From Sphingobium lactosutens (lineage in GTDB: Bacteria > Pseudomonadota > Alphaproteobacteria > Sphingomonadales > Sphingomonadaceae), in NCBI RefSeq assembly GCF_013393185.1, contig NZ_QJQX01000065.1, positions 1 to 47,951 of the forward strand: 47,951 bases of DNA, read 5' to 3'. Shown piece by piece: positions 25,201-33,512 of the stretch. Numbering within the stretch: the stretch's first letter is position 1; each line of letters starts with the position of its first letter. Below the pieces are notes generated by a model, which saw nothing but the letters and a program-made list of their open reading frames with translations, was not told where the DNA came from and did no database searches. Position numbers and translations under genes: made by a program.

Positions 25201-25321
25201 GTAGTTCTAACGCCGGATCGCTTGCAAGTGACTGTCGGTCAAACGATCAATTGCGTTGGAATGGCTGGCCGTCATAGCAGCGTAGCTAAGGTGGGCTTCA
25301 ATGAGGGGTGAAGGAGGAATC

Positions 25322-26641
25322 GTGACCGCAAGCAAGAAGATCCAGATCGTCATCGTGGGCGGAGGCGCGGCCGGGCTTGAACTGGCGCGGAAGCTGGGCA
25401 CGCGCTACGGTCGCAAGCGGCACGATATCATCCTGATCGACCGGAACCGGACGCATATCTGGAAACCGCTGCTGCACGAAGTGGCGACGGGTTCGCTCGA
25501 CGCGAGCATGGACGAGGTCGGCTATCGCAGCCACTGCCACCGGTGGGGCTATCGTTATCTTTACGGAACGTTCGACCGGATCGACCGGGCGGCCCGGCAG
25601 GTGCATATGGCGCCGGTGATCGACGAAAAAGGGCGCGAGGTCGTCAGCGCGCATGCCGTGCGCTACGATTATCTGGTCCTCGCCTATGGATCGGTGACGA
25701 ACGATTTCGGGACACCGGGGGTGGCCGACAATTGCCTGTTCCTGGACAGCCGGGGGCAGGCTGACAGTTTTCGCGATCAGCTGTTGAACCACTGCCTGCG
25801 TGTGTCGCGCGCGATGGTGCTTCATCCGGATTCGGACGTGCGGGTCCGCATCGCTATTGTCGGCGGTGGGGCAACGGGGGTCGAACTGGCAGCAGAGCTT
25901 TATAATGCGGCGGATGCGCTTGGCTATTACGGGTTGGAAGTATTCGACCGCGCGCGGCTCGACGTCACGTTGCTGGAAGCAGGCGCGCGCATCCTGCCGG
26001 CCCTGCCCGAAAAGCTAGCCGGGGCGGCCCATGGCGAACTGGAGGCTCTGGGGGTCAAGGTTCTCACCGGCATAGCGGTCACTCAGGCGACGCCCGACGG
26101 GATGAGAAGTGCCGACGGTGCCTTCATCCCGGCCGACCTGCAAATATGGGCGGCAGGCGTCAAGGCGGCGCCGATCAGCGGCGGACTGGATGGCTTGGCC
26201 CTAGCGCGCGGCGGCCAGATCGTCGTCCGGCCGACACTGCAGAGTGAAAGCGACGATCGCATCTTCGCCATTGGCGATTGCGCCCATTGCATCCTGCCGG
26301 GCGGTGATCGGCCTGTGCCGCCCCGCGCGCAGGCTGCGCATCAGATGGCGTCGACGGCTTTCGACAATATCAAGCGGCTGCTGGCGGGACGCCCGCTGGT
26401 CGCGTTCACCTATCGCGACCATGGCTCGCTCGTGTCGCTCAGTCGCTTCTCTACGGTGGGGTCGTTGATGGGCAAGCTGGTCGGCGGGCGCATGGCGGTG
26501 GAAGGTCGCCTGGCCCGCTTCGTCTATCTTTCCCTTTATAGAATGCACCTGCTCGCGGTTCATGGATGGCTGAATGGGCTGGCCCTGATCGTGGTCAGCC
26601 ACATCAACCGCCTGGCCCGGCCGCGCCTGAAGCTTCATTGA
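25322..26641 (+). CDS. ndh: Type II NADH:quinone oxidoreductase (NDH-2)
   Basis: About 439 residues. A non-proton-pumping flavoprotein that passes electrons from NADH to quinone at the inner membrane. The FAD dinucleotide fold (IVIVGGGAAGLE) is followed by WKPLLHEVATGSLD, the NADH-binding fold (IAIVGGGATGVELAAEL), WAAGVKA and IFAIGDCAH, which binds FAD. An amphipathic C-terminus (LYRMHLLAVHGWLNGLALIVVSHI) anchors it to the membrane. GTG 25322 is preferred since AAGGAGG lies just before it; ATG 25301 is upstream of that site. It is a single gene between the porin remnant and the TetR gene. Confidence 0.9.
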   Translation: MTASKKIQIVIVGGGAAGLELARKLGTRYGRKRHDIILIDRNRTHIWKPLLHEVATGSLDASMDEVGYRSHCHRWGYRYLYGTFDRIDRAARQVHMAPVIDEKGREVVSAHAVRYDYLVLAYGSVTNDFGTPGVADNCLFLDSRGQADSFRDQLLNHCLRVSRAMVLHPDSDVRVRIAIVGGGATGVELAAELYNAADALGYYGLEVFDRARLDVTLLEAGARILPALPEKLAGAAHGELEALGVKVLTGIAVTQATPDGMRSADGAFIPADLQIWAAGVKAAPISGGLDGLALARGGQIVVRPTLQSESDDRIFAIGDCAHCILPGGDRPVPPRAQAAHQMASTAFDNIKRLLAGRPLVAFTYRDHGSLVSLSRFSTVGSLMGKLVGGRMAVEGRLARFVYLSLYRMHLLAVHGWLNGLALIVVSHINRLARPRLKLH

Positions 26642-26709
26642 GGGGAAAGGCGGTTCGGGACTGGATCGGGACAAGAGGCCGTCAAAATCTTCCGATCAAT
26701 CGCCCTGTT

Positions 26710-27357
26710 TCACGGCCGCAGTGCCAGCCCGCCGGTGATGATGTCGACCATCGACGCGGCGATATCCTCGACAGGCATCGCGCCCGCCGGATCATGCCAG
26801 CGGGCTGGCCAGTTGAGCGCGCCGGAAAGGGTGAAGGCGGCCAGCTTCACATCGACCGGTGCGATCGACCCGTCGGCAATGCCGTCCGCGATCAGGCCGC
26901 GAAGCGCCATATCGATCTCCCGCTTGCGCGCGCGAAACTGCAGGGTGCCCTCCTGCGAAAGAAATTCATCGCCCGTGCGCACGACGCAGCGGCCGAAATC
27001 CTCCATATTGATCTGGGCATAGTGTCGCAGGAACCGGCGCAGGCGATCGAGGCCGGTGCCAGGCTCGTCCTTCGCCGCCTCGGCCGCCTGCCGGAGCGGT
27101 TCCAGGCCGCGCGTCACGCATTCGATCAGCACCTGCTCCTTGTTGCCGAGATAATGATAGATGGTCGGTTTGCTGATCCCCAGCGATGCCGCGACATCAT
27201 CCAGCGACGTCGCGTGGAAACCCCGCGCATTGAACATGCGCACCGCCGCTCGCAACACGGCTTCGCGCTTTTCCTCGCGGTCTCTGATCTTTTCCGCACG
27301 GGTCCGGAAGGGTGATGGCGCATCGGAGGTCGTGGGAATGGGGGCAATGCGGGGCAA
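26710..27357 (-). CDS. TetR-family regulator of the adjacent beta-oxidation genes
   Basis: About 215 residues. The N-terminal helix-turn-helix reads AAVRMFNARGFHATSLDDVAASLGISKPTIYHYLGNKEQVL, a textbook TetR domain; the C-terminal helices would bind a ligand, likely an acyl-CoA. TTG 27357 is chosen because AAGGAG lies 7 nt upstream; the frame also opens at TTG 27387. It is divergent from the acyl-CoA dehydrogenase operon, with a strong palindrome between them, so it probably represses that operon and itself. Ligand unknown. Confidence 0.88.
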   Translation of the reverse strand: MPRIAPIPTTSDAPSPFRTRAEKIRDREEKREAVLRAAVRMFNARGFHATSLDDVAASLGISKPTIYHYLGNKEQVLIECVTRGLEPLRQAAEAAKDEPGTGLDRLRRFLRHYAQINMEDFGRCVVRTGDEFLSQEGTLQFRARKREIDMALRGLIADGIADGSIAPVDVKLAAFTLSGALNWPARWHDPAGAMPVEDIAASMVDIITGGLALRP

Positions 27358-27409
27358 TGAAAACTCCTTCAGGGCCACTATTGACAAGAAACGCGTTCAT
27401 AAGCAATTT

Positions 27410-27434
27410 ACTCGTCAGTATATAAATGACGAGT
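27410..27434. promoter_or_regulatory. Palindromic operator between tetR and the acyl-CoA dehydrogenase gene
   Basis: ACTCGTCA (27410-27417) and TGACGAGT (27427-27434) form a perfect 8-bp inverted repeat with a 9-bp AT-rich centre (GTATATAAA). It lies 6 bp before the dehydrogenase ATG and inside the divergent promoter region; TTGACA (27381-27386) and TTCATA-N17-TATATA (27396-27424) are rightward promoter candidates it would block. Size and place fit a TetR dimer site. Confidence 0.65.
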
Positions 27435-27440
27435 GGGTAA

Positions 27441-28565
27441 ATGCTGACGGATATCCAGCTTTCCATCCGCGATATGGTGAGGGATTTTGCACAGGCGGCA
27501 ATCCGCCCTCACAGTGCGCGATTCGAAGTCGAAGGCGGCTATCCCCGCGCCCTGTTCGAGGAGATGGGGACGCTTGGCCTTTGGGGCATGACTGCGCCGG
27601 AAGCCTTTGGCGGCGCGGAGGCGGACGCCGTGTCCTATGCCCTCGCGCTGATGGAACTGGCGGCTGCGGACGGGGCGCTGTCCACGATCGTCTCCATTCA
27701 GAACAGCATCATGGTCGGTGGCTTGATCAAGGATGGCACTGCTTCGCAGCAACGGCGGTTTCTGCCCGAACTGATTGCCGGCCGCACCATCGGCGCCTTT
27801 GCACTGACCGAGGCCGATGCGGGATCGGATGCCGCCGCGATCCGAACCAGGGCCGTGAAGGTGGACGGTGGCTGGCGTCTGAACGGGGCCAAGCAGTTCA
27901 TCACCTCAGGCAAGATCGGCGGCCTTGCCATGGTGATTGCCGTCACCGATCCCGAAGCGGGTAAGAAGGGCCTTTCCGCCTTCCTCGTCCCGACCGATCG
28001 TCCCGGCTATATGGTCGACAAGGTGGAGCACAAAATGGGGCAGGGTGCTTCGGATACCTGTGCGCTGCGGTTCGAAGACCTGTTCGTGGAAGATGACCTG
28101 CTGCTGGGCGAGTCGGGGCAGGGCTATCGTATTGCCCTCGCCAATCTGGAAACGGGACGGATCGGCATTGCCGCACAATGTGTCGGCATGGCGCAGGCCG
28201 CACTTGAGATCGCGATCGGCTATGCGAAGGATCGTCGCTCCATGGGCAAGCCGATTATCGAGCATCAGGCCGTGGGCTTCCGTCTTGCCGACCTCGCTGC
28301 CCGGCTGGAGGCGGCGCGGCAACTGGTCCTGTCTGCCGCAGCCCTGCGCGACGCGGGCCAACCCGCATTGACACAGGCATCCATGGCGAAGCTCTTCGCA
28401 TCGGAAACGGCCGAGGCCGTGGTGTCCGGCGCGATGCAGACGCTGGGCGGCTATGGTTATCTGGAGGAATTCGGCGTCGCCAAAATATATCGGGATGTGC
28501 GCGTCTGCCAGATTTACGAAGGCACGTCCGACATTCAGCGTATGGTCATTGCGCGTAGTCTTTGA
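27441..28565 (+). CDS. Acyl-CoA dehydrogenase
   Basis: A 374-residue FAD enzyme introducing the alpha,beta double bond into an acyl-CoA. N-terminal helical domain, middle beta domain with FALTEADAGSDAA and LNGAKQFITSG, and C-terminal helices with KDRRSMGKPIIEHQ and LGGYGYLEEF. The catalytic base is E360 in IYEGTSDIQRMVIAR, the position of short- and branched-chain enzymes. It is the first gene of a four-gene operon. The ATG lies just 3' of the palindromic operator and has only a weak binding site, so the transcript may have a very short leader. Chain length or branch specificity is unresolved. Confidence 0.92.
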   Translation: MLTDIQLSIRDMVRDFAQAAIRPHSARFEVEGGYPRALFEEMGTLGLWGMTAPEAFGGAEADAVSYALALMELAAADGALSTIVSIQNSIMVGGLIKDGTASQQRRFLPELIAGRTIGAFALTEADAGSDAAAIRTRAVKVDGGWRLNGAKQFITSGKIGGLAMVIAVTDPEAGKKGLSAFLVPTDRPGYMVDKVEHKMGQGASDTCALRFEDLFVEDDLLLGESGQGYRIALANLETGRIGIAAQCVGMAQAALEIAIGYAKDRRSMGKPIIEHQAVGFRLADLAARLEAARQLVLSAAALRDAGQPALTQASMAKLFASETAEAVVSGAMQTLGGYGYLEEFGVAKIYRDVRVCQIYEGTSDIQRMVIARSL

Positions 28566-28577
28566 AGGAAGTTCATC

Positions 28578-29762
28578 ATGCAGAATGATCCGGTCGTCAT
28601 TGCGGGCTATGCCCGGACTCCCATGGGCGGCTTTCAGGGCGCGCTCTCCCCGCTCAAGGCCACCGATCTGGGCGCGGCAGCGGTCAAGGCCGCGGTTGAA
28701 CGCGCGAAGGTTCCCGTCGATGCGGTGGATCGCATCTATATGGGCTGCGTCCTGCCCGCGGGTCTTGGGCAGGCTCCTGCGCGTCAGGCGGCTTTGGGCG
28801 CGGGCCTTGGCCTCAATACCGAAGCGACCACCGTCAACAAGATGTGCGGGTCCGGCATGCAGGCCGCGATCATGGCGCATGAAGCGCTCGCCGCTGGTTC
28901 CGCCGACATTATCATTGCGGGCGGCATGGAGAGCATGACCAATGCCCCCTATGCCCTGCCCAAGCATCGCTCAGGCGCGCGCATCGGCCATGACAGGATC
29001 ATCGACACGATGATGATGGATGGGCTGGAAGACGCCTATGAGCCGGGCAAGGCGATGGGCGTTTTCGCTGAGGAAGCGATACACGATTATCAGTTCACGC
29101 GCATGGAACAGGATGATTACGCCCTCCGCTCGCTCGCTCGCGCTAATGAGGCGATTGCCAGCGGCGCCTTTGCCCGAGAAATCGCACCCGTCACGGTAGC
29201 GGGCCGGGGTGGCGCCACCATCATCGATACTGACGAGCAGCCCGGCAAGGCGCGTCCCGACAAGATTCCGTCGCTGAAGCCTGCATTCGCAAAGGACGGT
29301 ACCATCACTGCCGCCAATGCTTCCTCCATCTCGGACGGCGCCGCCGCGCTGGTCATGACGCGTCAAAGCGTGGCGGAGAGGCGGGGTCTGCCGATCGTGG
29401 CCAGGGTGGTCGCTACCGCCGCCCATGCCCAAGAACCGGCCAAGTTCACCACTGCGCCAGTCCCTGCCATGCGCAAGCTGCTGGAAAAGGCAGGCTGGTC
29501 GGTCGGCGATGTCGATCTGTTCGAGGTGAACGAGGCGTTCGCCGTCGTCGCCATGATCGCCGCCCGGGAAATGGAGATTCCGGCGGATAAGCTGAACGTC
29601 AATGGTGGGGCGACGGCGTTGGGCCATCCGATCGGCGCGTCGGGCGCCCGCATTCTGGCGACGCTAATCGGTGCGCTGGAAAATCGAGGCCTCAAACGCG
29701 GCGTTGCCAGCCTTTGCATCGGCGGCGGCGAAGCCACGGCCATGGCGATCGAACTGGTTTGA
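28578..29762 (+). CDS. Acetyl-CoA acetyltransferase / 3-ketoacyl-CoA thiolase (first copy)
   Basis: A 394-residue thiolase that would cleave a 3-ketoacyl-CoA with CoA. The nucleophile C90 (NKMCGSGMQA), H350 (GHPIGASG) and second cysteine C380 (LCIGGGEAT) are intact, as is NEAFAVV. It begins 12 nt after the dehydrogenase stop. It is clearly distinct in sequence from the second thiolase of the operon, so the two probably act on different chain lengths or directions. No alpha subunit or hydratase is encoded nearby. Confidence 0.92.
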   Translation: MQNDPVVIAGYARTPMGGFQGALSPLKATDLGAAAVKAAVERAKVPVDAVDRIYMGCVLPAGLGQAPARQAALGAGLGLNTEATTVNKMCGSGMQAAIMAHEALAAGSADIIIAGGMESMTNAPYALPKHRSGARIGHDRIIDTMMMDGLEDAYEPGKAMGVFAEEAIHDYQFTRMEQDDYALRSLARANEAIASGAFAREIAPVTVAGRGGATIIDTDEQPGKARPDKIPSLKPAFAKDGTITAANASSISDGAAALVMTRQSVAERRGLPIVARVVATAAHAQEPAKFTTAPVPAMRKLLEKAGWSVGDVDLFEVNEAFAVVAMIAAREMEIPADKLNVNGGATALGHPIGASGARILATLIGALENRGLKRGVASLCIGGGEATAMAIELV

Positions 29763-29777
29763 GGAAAGGGGAGCGAG

Positions 29778-30539
29778 ATGGAAATAAAGGGAAAGGCCGC
29801 AATCGTAACTGGCGGCGCGTCGGGGTTGGGCAAGGCTACTGCACGGATGTTGGCCGCCAACGGCGCGCATGTCGCTATCTTTGACCTCAACGAGGAGGCG
29901 GGCAAGGCGACGGCTGCAGAGATCGGCGGGATCTATTTCGCCGTCAACGTCTCGGACGACGCCAGCGTCGCAGCGGGGCTTGAGGTGGCGGAGCAGGCGC
30001 ATGGCGTCGCACGCATCCTGGTCAACTGCGCGGGTATCGCGCCAGCGGTGAAGACCGTCGGCAAGGAAAATGTGCCGCATCCGCTCGACACCTTCGCCAG
30101 GACGATCCAGGTCAACCTGATCGGTACCTTCAACCTCATCTCGAAATTCGCTGCGCGCGCGGCGGCGGCGGAAGAGGCGGACGGCGAACGCGGCGTCATC
30201 GTCAACACCGCCTCGGTCGCAGCCTATGACGGTCAGATCGGGCAGGCCGCCTATAGCGCTTCCAAGGGAGGCGTCGTGGGCATGACGTTGCCGATCGCAC
30301 GTGACCTCGCCCAGCACAAGATTCGCGTCATGACGATCGCACCGGGCATCTTCCTGACGCCGATGCTGGAGGCCTTTCCGCAGAATGTGCAGGATGCTCT
30401 GGGCGCGCAGGTTCCGCATCCCAGCCGCCTCGGCAAGCCGGCCGAATATGCGCAACTCGTCGAATCCATCATTCGGAACCCGATGCTGAATGGCGAGGTC
30501 ATTCGCCTGGACGGAGCGATCCGCATGGCCCCGCGATAA
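29778..30539 (+). CDS. Short-chain dehydrogenase, 3-hydroxyacyl-CoA dehydrogenase type 2-like
   Basis: A 253-residue NAD(P)-dependent SDR. The Rossmann motif TGGASGLG lies at 11-18, NCAG at 83-86, and the catalytic S146, Y159 and K163 (AAYSASKGG) are present; D36 after the second strand favours NAD+. The long loop with KENVPHPLDTFARTI and the tail LNGEVIRLDGAIRMAPR resemble HSD17B10-type 3-hydroxyacyl-CoA dehydrogenases. In the operon it would oxidise the 3-hydroxyacyl-CoA between hydration and thiolysis. It starts 15 nt after the first thiolase. Confidence 0.9.
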   Translation: MEIKGKAAIVTGGASGLGKATARMLAANGAHVAIFDLNEEAGKATAAEIGGIYFAVNVSDDASVAAGLEVAEQAHGVARILVNCAGIAPAVKTVGKENVPHPLDTFARTIQVNLIGTFNLISKFAARAAAAEEADGERGVIVNTASVAAYDGQIGQAAYSASKGGVVGMTLPIARDLAQHKIRVMTIAPGIFLTPMLEAFPQNVQDALGAQVPHPSRLGKPAEYAQLVESIIRNPMLNGEVIRLDGAIRMAPR

Positions 30540-30577
30540 CGCCAACGACATCCCGCTGATTTCAGGAGAGTTTGAGC

Positions 30578-31738
30578 ATGGCTGAAGCCTATATCGTTGA
30601 AGCCGTCCGTACCGCCGGCGGCAGGCGCAAGGGAGCCCTGGCGAACATCCATCCGGCCGATATCGGCGCCGTGGTGCTTGATGCATTGATCGACCGCACC
30701 GGGATCGATCCGGCCGCGATCGAGGATGTGATTCTGGGCTGCGTCACGCAGGCCGGCGAGCAGGCCTTCGCCTTCGGCCGCAATGTCGTGCTGGCCTCCA
30801 GGCTGCCGCAGAGCGTGCCAGCCGTTACCATCGACCGGCAATGTGGCTCCTCGCAGCAGGCGCTGCATTTCGCCGCGCAGGCAGTCATGTCAGGGACGCA
30901 AGATCTGGTCATCGCGGCGGGTGTCGAAAGCATGACCCGTGTACCCATGATGTCGAACTTTACCTTGCACGCGCAGGCCGGGATCGGCGATGGTCCTTGG
31001 CCGCATAGCATTCAGCGGCGCTTCGAAGTAACGGAATTCAGTCAGTTTCACGGCGCACAAGCCATTGCGGACAAATATGGTTTCAGCCGCGCGGATATGG
31101 ATGACTATGCGTTGCGCAGCCATCAAAAGGCGGCAGCGGCGATCGCGAATGGTGCTTTCGATCGCGAAATCGTGCCGGTCGAAACGCTGCAAGGCCGTTT
31201 CGCGCAGGATGAAGGCGTGCGGGCCGACAGTTCGATGGAGGCACTGGCCTTGCTCAAGACGCTGGCCGACGGGGGCACGATCACGGCAGGCAATGCCAGC
31301 CAGATGACCGACGGTGGGTCCGGCGTGCTGGTGGCGAGTGAAGCGGCGCTCAAGCGCTTCAACCTGACGCCGATGGCGCGGATTCACAATCTGACAGTGA
31401 CGGCGGGCGATCCGGTCATCATGCTCGAAGAACCGATTCCCGCGACGCGCCGGGCGCTGGAACGTGCGGGCATGAAACTGGACGATATCGATCTGTTCGA
31501 GGTCAACGAGGCCTTCGCCGCCATTCCCATGGCCTGGCTTCAGGCGATCGGCGCGGATCCCGATAAGCTGAACGTCAATGGCGGGGCAATCGCGCTCGGC
31601 CATCCGCTCGGCGCCAGCGGTACCAAATTGATGGCGACGCTGATCCATGCCCTGCGCGCGCGGGGCAAGCGCTATGGCCTGCAAACCATGTGCGAGGGCG
31701 GCGGCATCGCCAATGTCACCATCGTCGAGGCGCTATAG
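30578..31738 (+). CDS. Acetyl-CoA acetyltransferase / thiolase (second copy)
   Basis: A 386-residue thiolase with C89 (DRQCGSSQQA), H342 (GHPLGASG), C372 (MCEGGGIAN) and NEAFAAIP, all catalytic residues intact. ATG 30578 follows AGGAGAG by 7 nt. The active-site surroundings (CGSSQQALHF rather than CGSGMQA) and the HSIQRRFEVTEF insert place it in a different thiolase subgroup from the first copy. It is the last gene of the TetR-linked operon and convergent with the beta-helix gene. Confidence 0.92.
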   Translation: MAEAYIVEAVRTAGGRRKGALANIHPADIGAVVLDALIDRTGIDPAAIEDVILGCVTQAGEQAFAFGRNVVLASRLPQSVPAVTIDRQCGSSQQALHFAAQAVMSGTQDLVIAAGVESMTRVPMMSNFTLHAQAGIGDGPWPHSIQRRFEVTEFSQFHGAQAIADKYGFSRADMDDYALRSHQKAAAAIANGAFDREIVPVETLQGRFAQDEGVRADSSMEALALLKTLADGGTITAGNASQMTDGGSGVLVASEAALKRFNLTPMARIHNLTVTAGDPVIMLEEPIPATRRALERAGMKLDDIDLFEVNEAFAAIPMAWLQAIGADPDKLNVNGGAIALGHPLGASGTKLMATLIHALRARGKRYGLQTMCEGGGIANVTIVEAL

Positions 31739-31808
31739 TCTTACCAAAGTGGTGTGATCGGCCATCGGTCACAATTTCCTGAACGGGGCAATGGCTCCAG
31801 GCGACCGA

Positions 31809-33368
31809 TCAGCGCCGCGCTTCGAAAAAGGAGGAGCGGCGTGGTTGCTTCAAGTCGACCTGCGTGCCCAGTTCCCGCTGCAGCATGGCCAGCATCCAGC
31901 TACGATGGCGGGCAAGAAAATCGGTATAGCCTTCGGCCTTTGCCGGGTCGAATATCGGCACCTGCCAGTCAGCCATCGGCTCCGCATAGTCCGGCACGGT
32001 CTGTCCCGCGGCATCGTCGGGCAGGTCAAGGTGGCGGCCCAGATAGCTGTTGCCCTTGAAGCGGATGAATTCTGCCGGTGCGAAACCGGCCTTGATCAGA
32101 TAATCTGGGCCGTTGCGCCCATTTTCGCTGCCATAGCGGGCGGTGCCCGCGACCTTGAAGCGATTGTCGTTGAAGCGCACATCGCGCGCCCAGCCGTTCC
32201 ACTGGGTGGCGACGATCATCTGCACGTCCATCTTCGCGCCGACATGGACGACATTCTTCTCGATCACGGCGTCGGACACGTTGCCGGACAGCTGGAAAAT
32301 GCGCGTGCCATCGTTGCGGCTGACATTATAACGGGCCACCGTCCCCCGATTGCCCAGATTATCCTCTTCGTTCCGCTTGGGTGAGCAGATCAGCAGGAAA
32401 CCACCGGCATTGTCGTGGCTGTAATTGTAGAGGATCGTGGTGCGGCGCGAGTTGAAGTCGGAATCGAAGCCCTGCCCATCATAACGGGTCTTGGTATAGG
32501 CGGCCTCGTTTAACTGGATCAGGCTGTTGTCCGTGCTCCATTGCCAGATGCCCGCATTATAGCCCGGCGCCCGACTGCCAGCATAGCGCACGATATTATG
32601 TTCGATCAACGCGCCGTCGGTGCCGCGCGGGACAATGCCGTCTCCGCCGATATCATCGACATAATTGTCGCGGATGACGACGCCTTCGCTGGGGAACCAG
32701 TTGAGGAAGGTCACACGGTCGCTGATACCGGCGATGCCCGACCGGTCGACTTTCCAGATGATGTTGCGCTCGATCGCCAGATCCTGGAACCGGGTGGCGA
32801 GGCGTTGGCCGATGGCGCGAAAGACGATGCCGCCATTATCCTTGCGATCGTTGGTGCCGCGTACGTCATGGATATACATGTCGCTGATGCGGATACCACG
32901 TGTGACGCCGCGATCCTCTGCCGACACGAGCACGCCGAAGCGCTGGGCCGGGGTGGCGGCGGTGTTGGTGACTTCGATCCCGCCGACGGAAACATATTCG
33001 GCGTTGAGGACGGCAACGCCGTGGGGGGAGACGCCGCCGACATCGATGCGCGGCCTTGGCCCGACGCCGGTAGCGCTGACGGTGATTGGCGCACCCGACC
33101 GTCCGGAGCGAGTGAGGGTGAGCGGTTCCTTCCACGTCGACCCGGCGACCAGCAGCACTTGGTCGCCGGGCTTCAGCGGAAAGTCGCGCACGCGTGCCAG
33201 CGACCGCCAGGCGCGGACGTCGGACAGCCCGTCGAACCGATCGTCCCCCGTTGCCGAATTGACATAATAGGTTTCTGCATTGGCCACGCCGGTGGAGCTT
33301 GCGGCCAGCAACAATGCCCAGATGATTTTCCCCGCCACGCCCGACAATCTGAGACTTTCCAGAAACAT
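31809..33368 (-). CDS. Secreted right-handed parallel beta-helix protein (polysaccharide lyase-like)
   Basis: About 519 residues with an N-terminal signal peptide (IIWALLLAASSTGVANAE). The mature start TYYVNSATGDDRFDGLS is typical of pectate-lyase-like secreted enzymes. Repeating strands with Asn/Gly turns follow (IERNIIWKV, IRDNYVDDIGGDGI, IEHNIVRYAG, ILYNYSHDNAGG, ARYNVSRND, IEKNVVHVG), consistent with PbH1 repeats. The family includes pectate and alginate lyases and epimerases; catalytic residues are not certain, so the substrate is open. ATG 33368 is used since GGAG lies upstream; ATGs at 33377-33386 are possible. Divergent from the second antiporter. Confidence 0.8.
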   Translation of the reverse strand: MFLESLRLSGVAGKIIWALLLAASSTGVANAETYYVNSATGDDRFDGLSDVRAWRSLARVRDFPLKPGDQVLLVAGSTWKEPLTLTRSGRSGAPITVSATGVGPRPRIDVGGVSPHGVAVLNAEYVSVGGIEVTNTAATPAQRFGVLVSAEDRGVTRGIRISDMYIHDVRGTNDRKDNGGIVFRAIGQRLATRFQDLAIERNIIWKVDRSGIAGISDRVTFLNWFPSEGVVIRDNYVDDIGGDGIVPRGTDGALIEHNIVRYAGSRAPGYNAGIWQWSTDNSLIQLNEAAYTKTRYDGQGFDSDFNSRRTTILYNYSHDNAGGFLLICSPKRNEEDNLGNRGTVARYNVSRNDGTRIFQLSGNVSDAVIEKNVVHVGAKMDVQMIVATQWNGWARDVRFNDNRFKVAGTARYGSENGRNGPDYLIKAGFAPAEFIRFKGNSYLGRHLDLPDDAAGQTVPDYAEPMADWQVPIFDPAKAEGYTDFLARHRSWMLAMLQRELGTQVDLKQPRRSSFFEARR

Positions 33369-33512
33369 GAATTCCATCTCCATCATCCAGATTGGGGACT
33401 GAATGCAAGGTGAAGCCATGATGAAAAATCGCGGTCATTTTTCAACGGGGTTGCCTTCATCGTCCGGACTTCCCAAAGGTAAGGCCGTCATCAACTTTGT
33501 CGGAGCGGACTT

